The position numbers and the translations under genes are program-made. Source: Thuidium tamariscinum (taxonomy: Eukaryota > Streptophyta > Bryopsida > Hypnales > Thuidiaceae). Taken from it: a stretch of DNA of 64,000 bases. The notes beneath the pieces are model-generated. The model saw nothing but the letters and a program-made list of their open reading frames with translations. It did not search any database and was not told where the DNA came from. Location of the stretch: positions 7,504,501-7,568,500 of the forward strand of contig OX344758.2 of assembly GCA_947034885.2 (NCBI GenBank), read 5' to 3'. This document shows positions 36,229 to 47,454 of this stretch, in pieces. Numbering within the stretch: position 1 is the stretch's first letter; each line of letters begins with the position of its first letter.

Positions 36229-37061
36229 GTAAGTTTGTAAAACCTTTTTTCCATTATTTCCACGCAACTAGAATTTAGAAGTCGGAATTTGCTTCACGAT
36301 CAGGATTAAACTAAACAAGTCAAAGATAGGTAAAAGCATTTAGATGGTAATTTCCAAGCAAAAGTAGAAGCTTAGTCAAGATTAGAAAATATTACCAATC
36401 AACTAGGAATTAGGAATTCGATTTTGAAACATCACCAATTGAAAAACATGCATTGATTGGACCCTTCCGTGCATCAATCAATAGAAAATAAAAGGTAGAA
36501 TAATTAGACTAAGTGAAACCATTCAAGGACCATATAGTGCTAAAGTTAGTAAAAAGTCTAACCATCGTTATCCAAATCGCTTAGATAAGTGAAGGAAAAA
36601 CTCTTAAGCAATTATTTCAAGGAAGGAAGTAGGAGTAGCGGTTAGAAGATCCATTGCTTGGAAGGCAGAACTGGACCAAACGTACGTAGACACCCACTAG
36701 GAATTAGACTTCATAGAACTGAGCCCGGTTGTGTACACTTTATTCCAAGGGTGGGAATAAAGCGCCCTGAGCAATTCTAACTCCACCCTCAAGCTTAAAA
36801 TCTATTACACGGGTTCTGTGTTTAATTAAGTATCTTCTCTAATTGGGTGTTCAAAGAGTGCCTTTCAAGCAATGAACTCTTTTAATCATGTCTTCTAATT
36901 TCTAATCTTCTTAATAGTTTCAATGGTCCTAATTTAATTCAATTACTATATTCTATCCTATCTTAGGTTGTCATGTAAAATTCTATCTAACTCTAATTCC
37001 AAGCATTCAGTAAAAAGAAACTTAACAACAAAAGAATGAAAATCAAGTAGAATCGATTTAC

Positions 37062-37157
37062 CTCTTCAACATAAATCTCCATCGTCCCATCATCAAACAT
37101 CATCATGTGGATGTAATCACTTGCGATCTCCCTAGTGAAATCATTGTAGCTCTCCAT
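37062..37157 (-). other. Candidate leader exon of LTR unit II (32 codons)
   Basis: ATG at 37157 opens 32 codons, MESYNDFTREIAS... then MMMFDDGTMEIYVEE, ending exactly at GTAAAT. Compared with unit III there are no indels and the second half is almost identical as protein. This looks like a conserved coding leader spliced to a now absent downstream frame. Confidence 0.4.
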
Positions 37158-38159
37158 CTAATCCATGATAATTTCTCACGTTGTTGGTAAAATAAAAATC
37201 TAACCTAAACAAGTCAACACTAATAATTATGTAGGTTTGAATTAATAGCGTATTTCTTTTAATCCCTAATTTTTCGGTGATTAGAAAATACCGCGAACTA
37301 ATCTAACCTAGTTAAATTCCTAACAGTAAATCAATTGAAAATTCTAGTTAATTAGCTAATTTTTGTTATTGTTTTTTCTTTTATTCTAATTCTAAAAATC
37401 CAACCAAATTCCTTTAAATCTAATTAATTAATTTCTTTAATTCCATTTAATTGTTGAAGAAATTGGTTGTCAATTTTGTCCTTTTTTGTTTGGCTTATTA
37501 GCAATAATTATAACCAAATCCTTTTAAATCTAATTAATTTTAAAATTTCCCTTAATTCCTAAAGAAATTGGTTGTCAATTTGTTGTTTTCCTTTTGGCTT
37601 ATTAGGCCTAATAGGACAAAACCAACAAAATCCAAACCTTCTAAGAATCTAATTAATAACTAACTACCAAAGAATGTAGAACATTCCTAAAGAACAAGAA
37701 TAACTTCAATAGTAGGATTTTTTAGAAAATAATTCTTTAATACCAAAGGTCAAAGCTTAAGGAATAAAAAACCTTATTCAATAGTAATATTCTTTGAATA
37801 TTAGTATTTTAATCCTAATTCCCTCACATGTGTATATTCCGTGACATTAATTCTCTTAATTCCTCCCCTCCCTCTTCATTTTGCTTCCAAGATGTTTTGT
37901 TATTTTGATGAGAACGATGATGGCTATGGAGTTTGAGTTGGTAGGAGACGGACCAAGATCTCTTGACGTTGCAATTGTTAAATTTTTGGTGGAAAATTAA
38001 ATTTAGGAGTTGTAAGTTTTCTTTGCAACTCTTGTTTAATTTGACCAAAATTCAAATAATTGTAATGACAAAGTTTTGGTGAGGGTACACTTACTTGTGA
38101 GATTGTTTTGGTGTTTGAGAATGTTGGGTTACACCTTTGTATTAGTATGTTGGGATTCC

Positions 38160-38560
38160 AAACTCCCTAGACCCCGAGCTCCCACAGACCCCAAGCTCCC
38201 ATAGAACCTCGAGCTTCCCTAGAACACCGAGCTCCCCACCTCAGCGCCACGTGGCAGCTCTTGGGTGGCCAGACCCCTCGTCTAGGCCGCGTCAGCTCCC
38301 ATCGCGTGGCGGGGCACGATTGGCCGACGGGGGTGTGTTGGTCGCCTTGCTATGTGGCTAGCTCCGCTGGTCTAGACTGAATTTTGATAAACTAGTGGCT
38401 GGCTCTCCGGTACTAGACTGAATTTTGATTAACTAGATGGTTGGCTCTGCTGGTATTGGATTGAATTTTGATAAACTGGATGGCTGGCTCTGCCGGTACT
38501 AGACTGAATTTGATAAATTGGGTTGGCTGCCTTCTCTGGTCTTCGACTGAATTTGATAAA
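38160..38560 (-). repeat. Two minisatellite zones in LTR unit II
   Basis: About 38165-38240 repeats CGAGCTCCC-type units of roughly 22 bp. About 38360-38560 repeats a unit of roughly 60 bp containing CTAGACTGAATTTTGATAAA and GGCTGGCTCT. They flank a GC-rich core with GCCACGTGGCAGC that is shared with unit III (44333-44345). Confidence 0.7.
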
Positions 38561-39280
38561 ATAAACTAGGTTCTATAATCTCTACTATCACTCAATCAAA
38601 TAGAAAGTTAACTCGGGTGTTTCAAAGGAAAAGACTAAACTAATAACTAATTTTAATTTAACTAATTTGTTTATGAGCACAACACAAGAAACTGGTTTTG
38701 TGGCAATGGAAGGGTAAAGACATCTAAGGCATCAATCCTTTAACTGCCAACATTTTGGAAAGTGTGGATTGTCAAAGATGGTTAGGTGAACTTTGCCATA
38801 TAGCCGTTTTTTCGAGTTGGTTTTAAATTCCATGTGATAGGTGTTTATAGGGTTTTATAGCTTCGCCCTGTGGAGCTTTTTGCAATAATATTTTAAGAAC
38901 TTTTGATTGCAAAAGGAGGTACATATGATAGTGTTTAACCGAACTTTCACTTTGAGTCTTCAAAATTTCTTAGTATTCTAAGATTTTGCCACCAAAGGAA
39001 GTTCACATGACAATGTTTGAACCGAACTTTGGTACTCAATGCTTGAAATTTCCACGATAGAGTAGTTAACAAGAACTTGAGGCTTAGTCTCTTGCACGAA
39101 AGAGAGAATGAGAATCGATTGAAGGGGCCCTAAGCCTTTAAAGTGCAACAATAAAACATAAAACAAAACTTGGCCAAGATCTTTTGGTCCAAGTGGTGCT
39201 TCAACCACGTCGATAGCATAGAAGAAGAACAAAGTGTTGGTGCACAAAAGAAAGGGTACTTGCAACCTCGAGGGGGGCCC

Positions 39281-39287
39281 TTATATA
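39281..39287 (-). promoter_or_regulatory. TATA box of LTR unit II
   Basis: TTATATA on the plus strand, read on the minus strand as GGTATATAAGGGCCCCCCTC, is nearly identical to the unit III promoter. Confidence 0.6.
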
Positions 39288-40850
39288 CCCATGGCCGGGC
39301 CCTCTCCGGTAAGTTGCTAGTGAAAATACTTTGTTACTTCTCCTCCTAAACTACCCTAATGTAATTTCAAAATAATACTTGTTTAATGGTGGAAATTTCT
39401 AGAAACATCTCCATTTAGCTAATGAAATCTTGGTCAAATCAAATCCAAGATCTTAACCCAAGATATTTTGAAATTAACCCTAATATACCTAAATATTTTG
39501 CAAATTAATCAAAAGTTATTTTGAAAATTGTCTTTCTTTAGCCCAAAGATGACTTTTTACGCAAGAAAGAGATCTTGACCAAATCCAATCTTTGATTTTC
39601 TAAGAGATATTTCCAAAATCACTTTAATTAACCACAATTAACGATTAAAAAGTCAAACTAAGAGCTGACCCTCTCTATCTTTTAGGGAACAATCCGAAAT
39701 GGAAATCCGTCTACGCCATTGCTTCAGAAGACCCCAATTGGCCTACAGGATCCCTTACCCCTCACTCTTAGGCCGTTTGTGCGCCTAATTTGGAATTACG
39801 ATAATTCCAATTAAAAGTTAAAAATTTAACTTTGGGGATTTGCACATTTTGATGAATCTGTCAGACTAGGGTCGTTAGGAATGTCTCTGAGAGAAAGGAA
39901 TGTCTCCTCATTTGCGTCAATCGGACATCATTCGCTCCTGATACCCCGGTCAACCCGCCGCCAAATTGTAAATTCTGTTGAAATCCGATGTCGATGTCGG
40001 TTCTGGTAGTTGAGAATGTCAAAATGTCTTCAAACTTGACTGGGCGCTTATTAAGCATACAAAACCTATTCTAATTTTTAGTGAGATTTTACCGCATTGT
40101 ACATAATTTCTAGGAATTTACGAATATTTTCATGTGTGGTTGACTTCCCATAGAGTCAACATGAAATTTCGGAAAAATTCAAAATAAATTGGATAACATC
40201 TAGGGCACTTTTAGATTCTTAGTGTAAGTTCCACGCGATCTTGCACTTGTCTATTTTTAGTAATTTGGAATTACTTTGCCCAATTGGACAATTTAATTCC
40301 TGATACCCGGGAATTTTGGACAATTGTTTGATTCTTGTTCGCTCTTGGCATGCTCCTACCTCTGGAACACCTTTTTATAGTCTTCAATCGCCAATTCCTC
40401 CATCTTCTAATCTTGACATTTCAATTCTCTAAGTTCTTCGTAAGAATTTTACTTCTAAATTCAATTTTCTCCAAAATCGAATTTAGGCCTTGGTAAACTT
40501 TCTAAACTTATAATAGACTCTATTGGCTTAGTTAGTATGCCATGTGCATCCTTAAAAGGTTAATTTTGCATAGACAGACACTAGAACTGACTAACTCTCA
40601 TTCTCACTCATATCTCTCAGATTTACTAAATATGCTTTAAAATCCTCTTCTAAGATTTAGAATGATGGAAACTCCTAGAATTTAGGAATTTTCCACCTTC
40701 TAAGCTGATTCTTTGCCATTTTGTTAGAGACTACTACCAAAACTCTCCTAACACTCTTTTTATGTATTTTCCTTGTATTTTCAACTAAATTTCGCAAATC
40801 ATTCGCGAAAAATAGATCCAGCGTTCCAAGTGCCATCTTGAGGGCTCACA

Positions 40851-41879
40851 GATGACTATGATTTCCTAAAAGAATTACAACCCTATTCAAATTGAGGTTG
40901 TCACTACAACAATAGTAAATCTTAGCGTTTCAGGTGTCATTTTAGGAATCAATTCAAGAACCTTCTTTAATGTCATTTCAAGAATCTCGTTCATACTCTA
41001 ATGTCTTTCCATCTACACTAGCAATACATCCATTTTTTTTTGTCAAACTTAAAATGAAAAAGAAGCAAAAGCAAAGTCATGCAATATCTTGAAATTTAAT
41101 TCACCTCTTTTAGGAAGCCAAGCCTATTAGAGGGATGAGCCACTACTAATAGTAGTTTGTCCATTTTTACCATCAAAGTATTAGTTGTCTCTTTCCCTCT
41201 AGCCCTTATAGCATGAATGACCTCTTTTAGCCTTTTGTTGCTTTTTGGTGTGGCATTAATATACTTTCTCATTGCAACATGTGCTACTTGAAAAATATCT
41301 TGGTGCATGATCACCCCATTTTTTCACTTAGTCATTAAAAAAGTTTCAAAAGCATGCCAAGCAAAAGGATTTGAATTTCTTGAAGAACAACGTATTTTTC
41401 TTTAAATAAATGATGTAAAAACCTCCATAAGTACGTTGTACCATTTCTTGAAAACCATACTTTCAAAACACCTTTTCTTCTTTGTGAGTCTAAGTAAGCA
41501 TATTTGTGAATCATTCACTAGCAAAAGTTTATATTTTTGCACTTGGTACAAAGTGAATGTCATATTCTACTCAATTTCAAAGCTATCTTTTTAGTCATAG
41601 ACCCAAAAAATTTGAATAATAAACCTTTGAAAAAATCAGTGGTATCAAAACTAGAAGTATCTTTCAACATCCTATAAAGTTCAATTGGATTCAATAGACC
41701 TTTATGGGGTGCTTGGAGGTGCCCTTCTTTTAGATACCCTGTTGAATTTCAAAACTATCTTTTTAGTCATGGTTTCAAAAAATTAAAAAAACACTTTTTA
41801 AAAAGTCAATCGTATCAAAATTAGAATTAATTATAAGAGTACTATAAAGTTTAGTTGTATCCAAGAAAAATTGGGGGAT
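40851..41879. other. Spacer between LTR units II and III
   Basis: AT-rich, with no recognised gene (the 72-codon minus frame at 41096-41314 is unsupported). The right part, 41641-41739, is a member of the GGTACC-type hairpin family; unit III is inserted just beyond it. Confidence 0.5.
41641..41739. repeat. Hairpin family H, copy 1
   Basis: GGTATCAAAACTAGAAGTAT pairs with the inverted CTTTTAGATACC side around a TTGGATTCAAT centre. The order matches the copies at 45055, 45304, 45649, 45892, 54122 and 54473. Confidence 0.6.
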
Positions 41880-43442
41880 TGTGAGCCCTCGAGATGGCAC
41901 TCAGGACTCTGGGTCCATTTTTCGCGATTAAATAGCGAAAATTAGCCAAAATATTCAAGAAAAAGACATAAAAAGAGTGTTGAGGGAGTTTTGGTGTCAG
42001 TCTATGCCAAAATGGTGGAAAACCAACTTAAAAGGTGGAAAATTCCTAATCCTAGAAATTTGAATCATTCTAAGTCTCCAAAGCAAGTTTATGTGAAGAT
42101 TTAGTAATTCCGAGAGAAATGAGGAATCGAGAGTTAGTCAATCCTAGTGATTGTTTGTGCAAAGTCAACCTTTTAAGGATGCACATGACATAATGACTAA
42201 GCTAAAAGAGTCTACTACAAGCTTGGAAGAGTTACCAGGGCTTAAGTTCAATTTTGGAACAAATTGGATTTAAAAGTAAAACCACTACAATGGATTTGGA
42301 GAATTTGAACTTCACGAGATAAAAGATGGAAGATTGGAGATTGAAGACTACAGAGAGGTGTTCCAAGGGTAGGAGCATGCCAGGAGCGAACAAGAATCAA
42401 ACAATTGTCCAAGATTCCCGGGCATCGGAAATTAAATTGTCCAATTGGGCAAAATAATTCCAAATTACTAAAATTAGAAAGGTGTAAGGTTGCGTGGGAC
42501 TTACACCAAGAATCTAGGAGTGCCCTAGATGTTACCCAATTTATTTCGGATATTTCCGAAATTCCACGTTGACTCCATGGGAAGTCAACCGCACATAGAA
42601 ATGTTCGTAAATTCATAGAAATTACGTATGATGCGGTAAAATCTCACTAAAAATTAGGATAGGTTTTTGTGTGCTTAATAAGTGCCCGGTCAAGTTTGAA
42701 GACATTCCGACATTTCCAACTACCAAAACCGGCATCGACATCGAATTTCACTGGAAGTTACAAGTTGGCGGCGGGTTGACCGGTGTATCAGGAGCGAATG
42801 ATGTCCGATTGTCGCAAATAAGGAGTCATTCCTTACTCTCACGGACATTCCTAACAACCCTGGCCTGACAGATTCATCAAAATGCGCAAATTCTAGAAGT
42901 TAGATTTTTGACTTTTAATTGGAGTTACCGTAATTCCAATTTGGGCGCGCAAACGGCCTAGGAGTGAGGGGTCAGGGGTCCTTTAGGCTAATTGGGGTCT
43001 GCTGAAGACAATGGCGTAGACGGTTTTCCGTTTCAAGTTGTTCCCTAAAAGATAGAGAGGGTCAGCTCTTAGTTTGACTTTTTAATCGTTAATTGCGGTT
43101 AATTAGAAGTGATTTTGGAAATATCTCTTGGAAAATCAAAGATTGGATTTGGTCAAGATCTCTTTCTTGTGTAAAAATCCATCTTTGTGCTAAAGAAAGA
43201 CAATTTTCAAAACGACTTTTGGTTAATTTGCAAAATATTTATGTAAATTAGGATTAATTCCAAAATATTTTGGGTTAAGATCTTGGATTTGATTTGGCCA
43301 AGATTTCATTTGCCAAATGGGGATGTTTTTAGAAATTTCCACCATTAAACAAATGTTATTTTGGAATTACATTAGGGTGGTTTAGGGTAGGAAGTAACAA
43401 AGTGTTTTCACTAGCAATTACCGAGAGGGGCCCAGCCACGGG

Positions 43443-43449
43443 TATATAA
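43443..43449 (+). promoter_or_regulatory. TATA box of LTR unit III
   Basis: TATATAA lies in CACGGGTATATAAGGGCCCC. The GC-rich frame around the box is conserved with unit II. Confidence 0.6.
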
Positions 43450-44544
43450 GGGCCCCCCTCGAGGTTGCCAATACCCTTATTTCTCACACCGACACTTTGT
43501 TCCTCCCACCTTATTTTGTGCTACCAACGTGGTCGGAGCACTGCTTGGATCAAGATTTTGGCCAAGCTTTTGTGTTTTGAATTCTGAAGGCTTAGGGCCC
43601 CTTCAACTATTTCTCATGTTCCATTTGACACTATTAGTCTAAACTCAACATTTTGTTAGTCACTACTCGTGGAAATTTCAAGCATTGAGTGCCAAAGTTC
43701 GGTTTAAATACTGTCATGTGTACCTCCTTTGGTGGCAAAATCTTGAAATACTAAGAAATTTTGGGAATTTAAAGTGAAAGTTTGGTTAAACACTATCATG
43801 TGTACCTCCTTTTGCGATTAAAATTCTTAAAATACTATGCAATAATTCCATACGGCGAAGCTTTGAACCCCGCCAAGCACGTGTATTACTTAAAACACCC
43901 ACAACCAAGTTAAGGGTTTGGATAGTTGGAGTGCAAATAACTAAGTCTTTGGAGGAGACCATCAACCACCATTCAACAATCGGAAAGGAGAAAGGAAAGG
44001 CTTCCAACTACAAACCAATAATTCTCTTTGTCAACTCTTTATCACGTTTACCCCCTTGTTTTGTAGCCATCGGGAGAAACTAGCCAACTTTTGGAAAATA
44101 GGACAACATTCGATTAATCCATTAGATTTAGTGACTAGGTGTTAGTTTTACCATAACTCAAAAATTAAAGGAGAAGAATAATTTAGTTTAGGCTGTTTCT
44201 TTTTCTTTAGTCTAGGGTCAAAATTTGGCCCAGTAGCCAAGGCCTGATCGGACCAGCCGATACGAGGCAACCCAAGGACCTGATTGGACCAACCGAGTTG
44301 ATGTGGCCTGCAGCCAACCACGCCTTGCCACGTGGCAGCCGCGGGAGGAGGGTGGCCGGGTCTGAGCGCCGGAAGGGAGCCAAGCGGAAGGGAGTCCAGA
44401 GCGGAGGGGAGTCCAGGGCGTGGAGGGGTGTCCAGGGAGTCTAAAATTAATTTTTGGACACTCAAAACACGACTTAGACACAAGTTCAACTACCACTCAA
44501 GACAGAATTAATTGACCAACAACGTGAGAATTATTATGGATTAG

Positions 44545-44640
44545 ATGGAGAGCCGGGATGATTTCGATGGTGAGGTTGTGGGAGAATATTTGCAGATGAT
44601 GATGTTTGACGACGGGACGATGGAGATTTACGCAGAGGAG
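44545..44640 (+). other. Candidate leader exon of LTR unit III (32 codons)
   Basis: ATG opens 32 codons, MESRDDFDGEVVGEY... then MMMFDDGTMEIYAEE, ending directly at GTAAAC (44641). The reading frame and the splice donor are shared with unit II. What it was spliced to is not in the window. Confidence 0.4.
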
Positions 44641-44964
44641 GTAAACCGCTCACATTTGATTTTCATTCTCATTGTTTTACTGTTAAGTTTTTTTTTACCA
44701 AATGCTTGGAATTAGATTTAGGCAAAACCATAGAATAGAATAGAGTAGGATCGCTTGGTTGAATTTTAGACTAGAATAGATAGAATTATAACCACGAAAT
44801 TAGATTAAAAACACTTAAAAGACGTGACTAAAAGAGTTCATTGCTTGGAAGGCTTTCTTTTCATACCCAATTAGAAAGAAAACTCAATTAGACACAGGAC
44901 CCGTGTAAAAAACTTTTAGCTCGAGGGTGGAGTTAGGAGCGCTCACATGGATGCTTGGAACTAC

Positions 44965-45490
44965 CTCTCTTTTTAGATACCTTGCTGAATTTCAAAACTA
45001 TCTTTTTGGTTATGATTTTAAAACTTTAGGAAATTTTTAAAAAAAAATTAAAGGAGCCCAAATTAGGAGTACTATGAGGCACCTCCAAAAGGGCCGTCAG
45101 ATCCAATGGACCTTTTTGAGGTGCTTCATGGTACCCCCAGTTTAGGTATCCTATTAAGTCTAAAATCAAATTTTTGGTCATAGTCTAAATTAATTTTTTT
45201 TTCCTATATTAAGAATTAACCAAGATAATTATATACTAAATTAATAAATAAAAATTCAAAATTTTTAAAACTGTGACTAAAAATTTGATTTTAGATTTAG
45301 AAAGGTACCTAAATTGGGGGTACTATGAGGCACCCCAAAAAGGTCCGTCAGATTCGACGGCCCCTTTGGAGGTGCCTCATAATACTCCTAATTTGGGCTC
45401 CTTTAATTTTTTTTTTTTTAAATTCCTAAATTTTTTAAGCCATGACCAAAAAGATAGTTTTGAAATTCAACAAGGGATCTAAAAGAGAGG
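44965..45490. repeat. Large palindrome made of two family-H hairpins
   Basis: The left arm (about 44965-45195: TTGAATTTC...AAAATCAAATTTTTGGTCATAG) is the near reverse complement of the right arm (about 45270-45490). Each arm itself contains a hairpin (45055-45150 and 45304-45401) with the centre GTCAGAT-C-A-GG. Hairpins therefore sit within a larger hairpin. Confidence 0.75.
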
Positions 45491-45648
45491 TTGTTCCAAC
45501 TTCCAAGCATCCTCTAATTTCTTTTGGATCCAAATAAAATTTATAGGACTCTTAGAATTAATTCTAGTTTTTATACCATTGACTTTTTCAAAATTATTTT
45601 TTCAATTTTTTGAAACCATGACTAAAAAGATAGTTTTGAAATTCAACA

Positions 45649-45748
45649 GGATACCAAAAAGAGGGGCACCTCCAAGCACCCCATAAAGGTCTATTGAATC
45701 CAACTGAACTTTATGGGATGTTGAAAGATACTTCTATTTTTGATACCA
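45649..45748. repeat. Hairpin family H, copy 4
   Basis: GGATACCAAAAAGAGG pairs with the inverted CTTCTATTTTTGATACC side around TTGAATCCAACTG. It is flanked by AAAAAGATAGTTTTGAAATTC, as are other copies. Confidence 0.6.
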
Positions 45749-45891
45749 CTAACTTTTTCAAAGGTATTTTTTTCAAAATATTTGAAACTATGACCAAAAT
45801 CTTAATTTTGAATTCAATTGGGTACGTAAAAGAGGGGAGCACGAAGTACCTTAAATGGTTTGTTGGATCCTATGGAACTTTATAGGGTGGT

Positions 45892-45979
45892 TGGATACTT
45901 AGAATTAGAGTACCATGAGATACTTCAAAAAAGCTTGTTTCTTTTTGGAGTATCTCATGGTATCCCAATTTTGGATACC
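45892..45979. repeat. Hairpin family H, copy 5
   Basis: GGATACTTAGAATTAGAGTACCATGAGATACT pairs with the inverted right side ending CCAATTTTGGATACC. The loop is short and A/T-rich. Confidence 0.6.
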
Positions 45980-46402
45980 ATTGTGATATTTTCATAGAAA
46001 TCTTGAACTTTCAAAGGATGCTCTTTTGATGAACATTGATCATTTTAGTTATTCTTTCTATAAGCTGAGTAATCATTCAAGTGAAATTTTTGAACAATTA
46101 GAGATCTCAAAAATATTGTTCATGTTTTAGAATTAGAGGTCAAATTCAATAAACTAAAATTCTAGCTACAAAGTGAATGACCATGCCATACCACTTTGCA
46201 AAGTGAATACTTGCCATTCTCTATTTCCGGAATTTGTGCGCTCAGGCTTCAATGATTCCATCTCGCCAATGACAAAAGACTGTAGATGCCTAAAAATCAA
46301 GAATTTTTTTTTTCAAAGTATTTGGGTCTATTCAACTATTCCAATTTCAGATTTTAGAACCCTTGAAGAAATTCCTGATGAGATACTTATAGCTATGAGA
46401 GG

Positions 46403-46799
46403 TAGGGCTGTGCAGACGTCCGGACGTCCAACGTCCAGTGTCCGGCATCCCACGGACGTCCTGTGACATTTGAATTTCCTATATTTACTGCGCCCGGTAA
46501 AAACTGAGGCGGACGGCCGCCCCGGCCGCCAGCGTCGGAGGTCCCGTCCGACCGCCCGTCCGCCTTGACCGCTGGCATCGGAGGTCCCATCCGACCGCTG
46601 GCGTCAGAGGTCTCGTCCAACCGCCTGTCCGCCCCGACCGCCGACGTTGGAGGTCCCGTCCGTTGCGTCCGTCTCAGTGTCCGCTCCGACTGGCGGCGTC
46701 CGCCACGATCGCGATCCCGTCCACCGCGACTGCATCTCGCCGTCCGCTCCGACCGACCGCGTCCACCACGCGTCTGTGATGGCGTCCGCATCGACCCTG
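46403..46799. mobile_element. GC-rich left terminal block, or a separate 397-bp hAT MITE
   Basis: It begins TAGGGCTGTGC and ends GCATCGACCCTG, followed by ATGAGAAT (six of eight bases match the left flank). The interior is CpG-rich with GTCCG and GGAGGTCCCGTCCG repeats, which leave long overlapping frames on both strands. Those frames are compositional and not genes. Confidence 0.5.
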
Positions 46800-46860
46800 A
46801 TGAGAATGTGTGAAATTTTTTTTAAAACTTTTCACCGTATAAGTTAACTAGTCAATAAAT

Positions 46861-47140
46861 TGACCATTTAAGAGCTAAAACTGAATTTTGGGGAGGGGAA
46901 ACGTCTTAAAATATTTTCCAGTAAATTGCCTTTGAAAGACAAGTGGAATTGACATCTAACCCAAGTTGTTTTATATTTTTTGAAGTTTTGTGGAATTAGT
47001 TATGAATTTTTGAAGTTGAAAGGGCATAGGGCTTTGAAAACGCCCACCCCCTGCAATGCACACCCTTTGTACATTGCTGAAGTCTACAAAAAGCAACATG
47101 TACAAGTAGCGTACAATTGAGAAAGTGGGCAATTTTAGGC
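46861..47140 (+). repeat. Dispersed repeat D, copy 2
   Basis: It shares AGAGCTAAAAC, GTGGAATTAGTTATGAATT and GGCATAGGGCTTTGAAAA, in order, with 21331-21600 and 62940-63245. It lies inside the left part of the large foldback. Confidence 0.6.
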
Positions 47141-47454
47141 ACATTGAACTTCCAATTGGTGGGGAAATTTACAATAAAATTTTGGAATAATGTACTTGAT
47201 TACTTGAACAAGTTAACAAAAAGATCGACAAGTTAGTTTTCTTATAAAAAAATTAATGATGAAGATTTTGATTTTTGACATTCCTTTGGGGACAAGTATT
47301 TCGTATTTTGAAGTGCATTTGGGGGATCCTTTTGGGATTAATGACATTTTTGAATCACAATTTGTCCATGTCATGATTTTAATTAAAATTGCCATGAATT
47401 TTTCAGGACCCCGCAAAAGGAATTTTGTCATTTTTGACTAATGTCCTTTGGGGC

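Larger units (their letters stand above)
33024..36765 (+). mobile_element. Solo-LTR-like unit I (about 3.7 kb)
   Basis: It starts TGTGAGCCC like units II and III and shares their internal order: CCATGGGAAGTCAAC, GGTAAAATCTCACTAAAAAT, a TATA box, a GC-rich minisatellite zone, a short ATG exon with a splice donor, and a tail CATTGCTTGGAAGGC...AGCGCCCTGAG. No gag, protease, reverse transcriptase or integrase follows. It meets unit II tail to tail at about 36765. Diverged from II and III, so probably older or a different subfamily. Confidence 0.6.
36766..40850 (-). mobile_element. Solo-LTR-like unit II (about 4.1 kb)
   Basis: Read on the minus strand it begins TGTGAGCCCTCAAGATGGCA at 40850 and ends GTTAGAATTGCTCAGGG near 36766. 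It is closely similar to unit III along most of its length (AAACGGCCTA-GAGTGAGGGG, the TATA zone, GCCACGTGG, the leader exon). No retroelement proteins are present. With unit III it forms a large inverted repeat across the spacer 40851-41879; with unit I it forms a tail-to-tail pair. Confidence 0.65.
41880..44947 (+). mobile_element. Solo LTR, unit III (3.07 kb)
   Basis: The ends are TGTGAGC...GCTCACA, the usual TG...CA form. The flanks GGGAT (41875-41879) and TGGAT (44948-44952) are a 5-bp duplication with one mismatch. The empty version of the target survives at 45500-45520, where, read inverted, AAATTAGAGGATGCTTGGAA runs without a break. Inside are the TATA box, GCCACGTGGCAGCC, short repeats of GGAGTCCAG and a leader exon. 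No internal retroelement domain exists, so this is a solo LTR or a very reduced element. Confidence 0.75.

Noticed and set aside
39861-40058. 65-codon frame MLNKRPVKFEDIL... shared with 42671-42868
   Set aside because: It is in the LTR upstream of the TATA box; the similarity follows from the duplicated LTR, and unit I has lost the frame. No sign that it is translated.
33018-40855. GATGA as proof that units I and II are one insertion
   Set aside because: A 5-bp match with a one-base offset is weak, and the two units are too diverged to have been made in one reverse-transcription event.
46393-46813. Long arginine/proline-rich frames on both strands
   Set aside because: They come from GC-rich GTCCG repeats with few stop codons; frames are open on both strands at once and have no protein-like composition.
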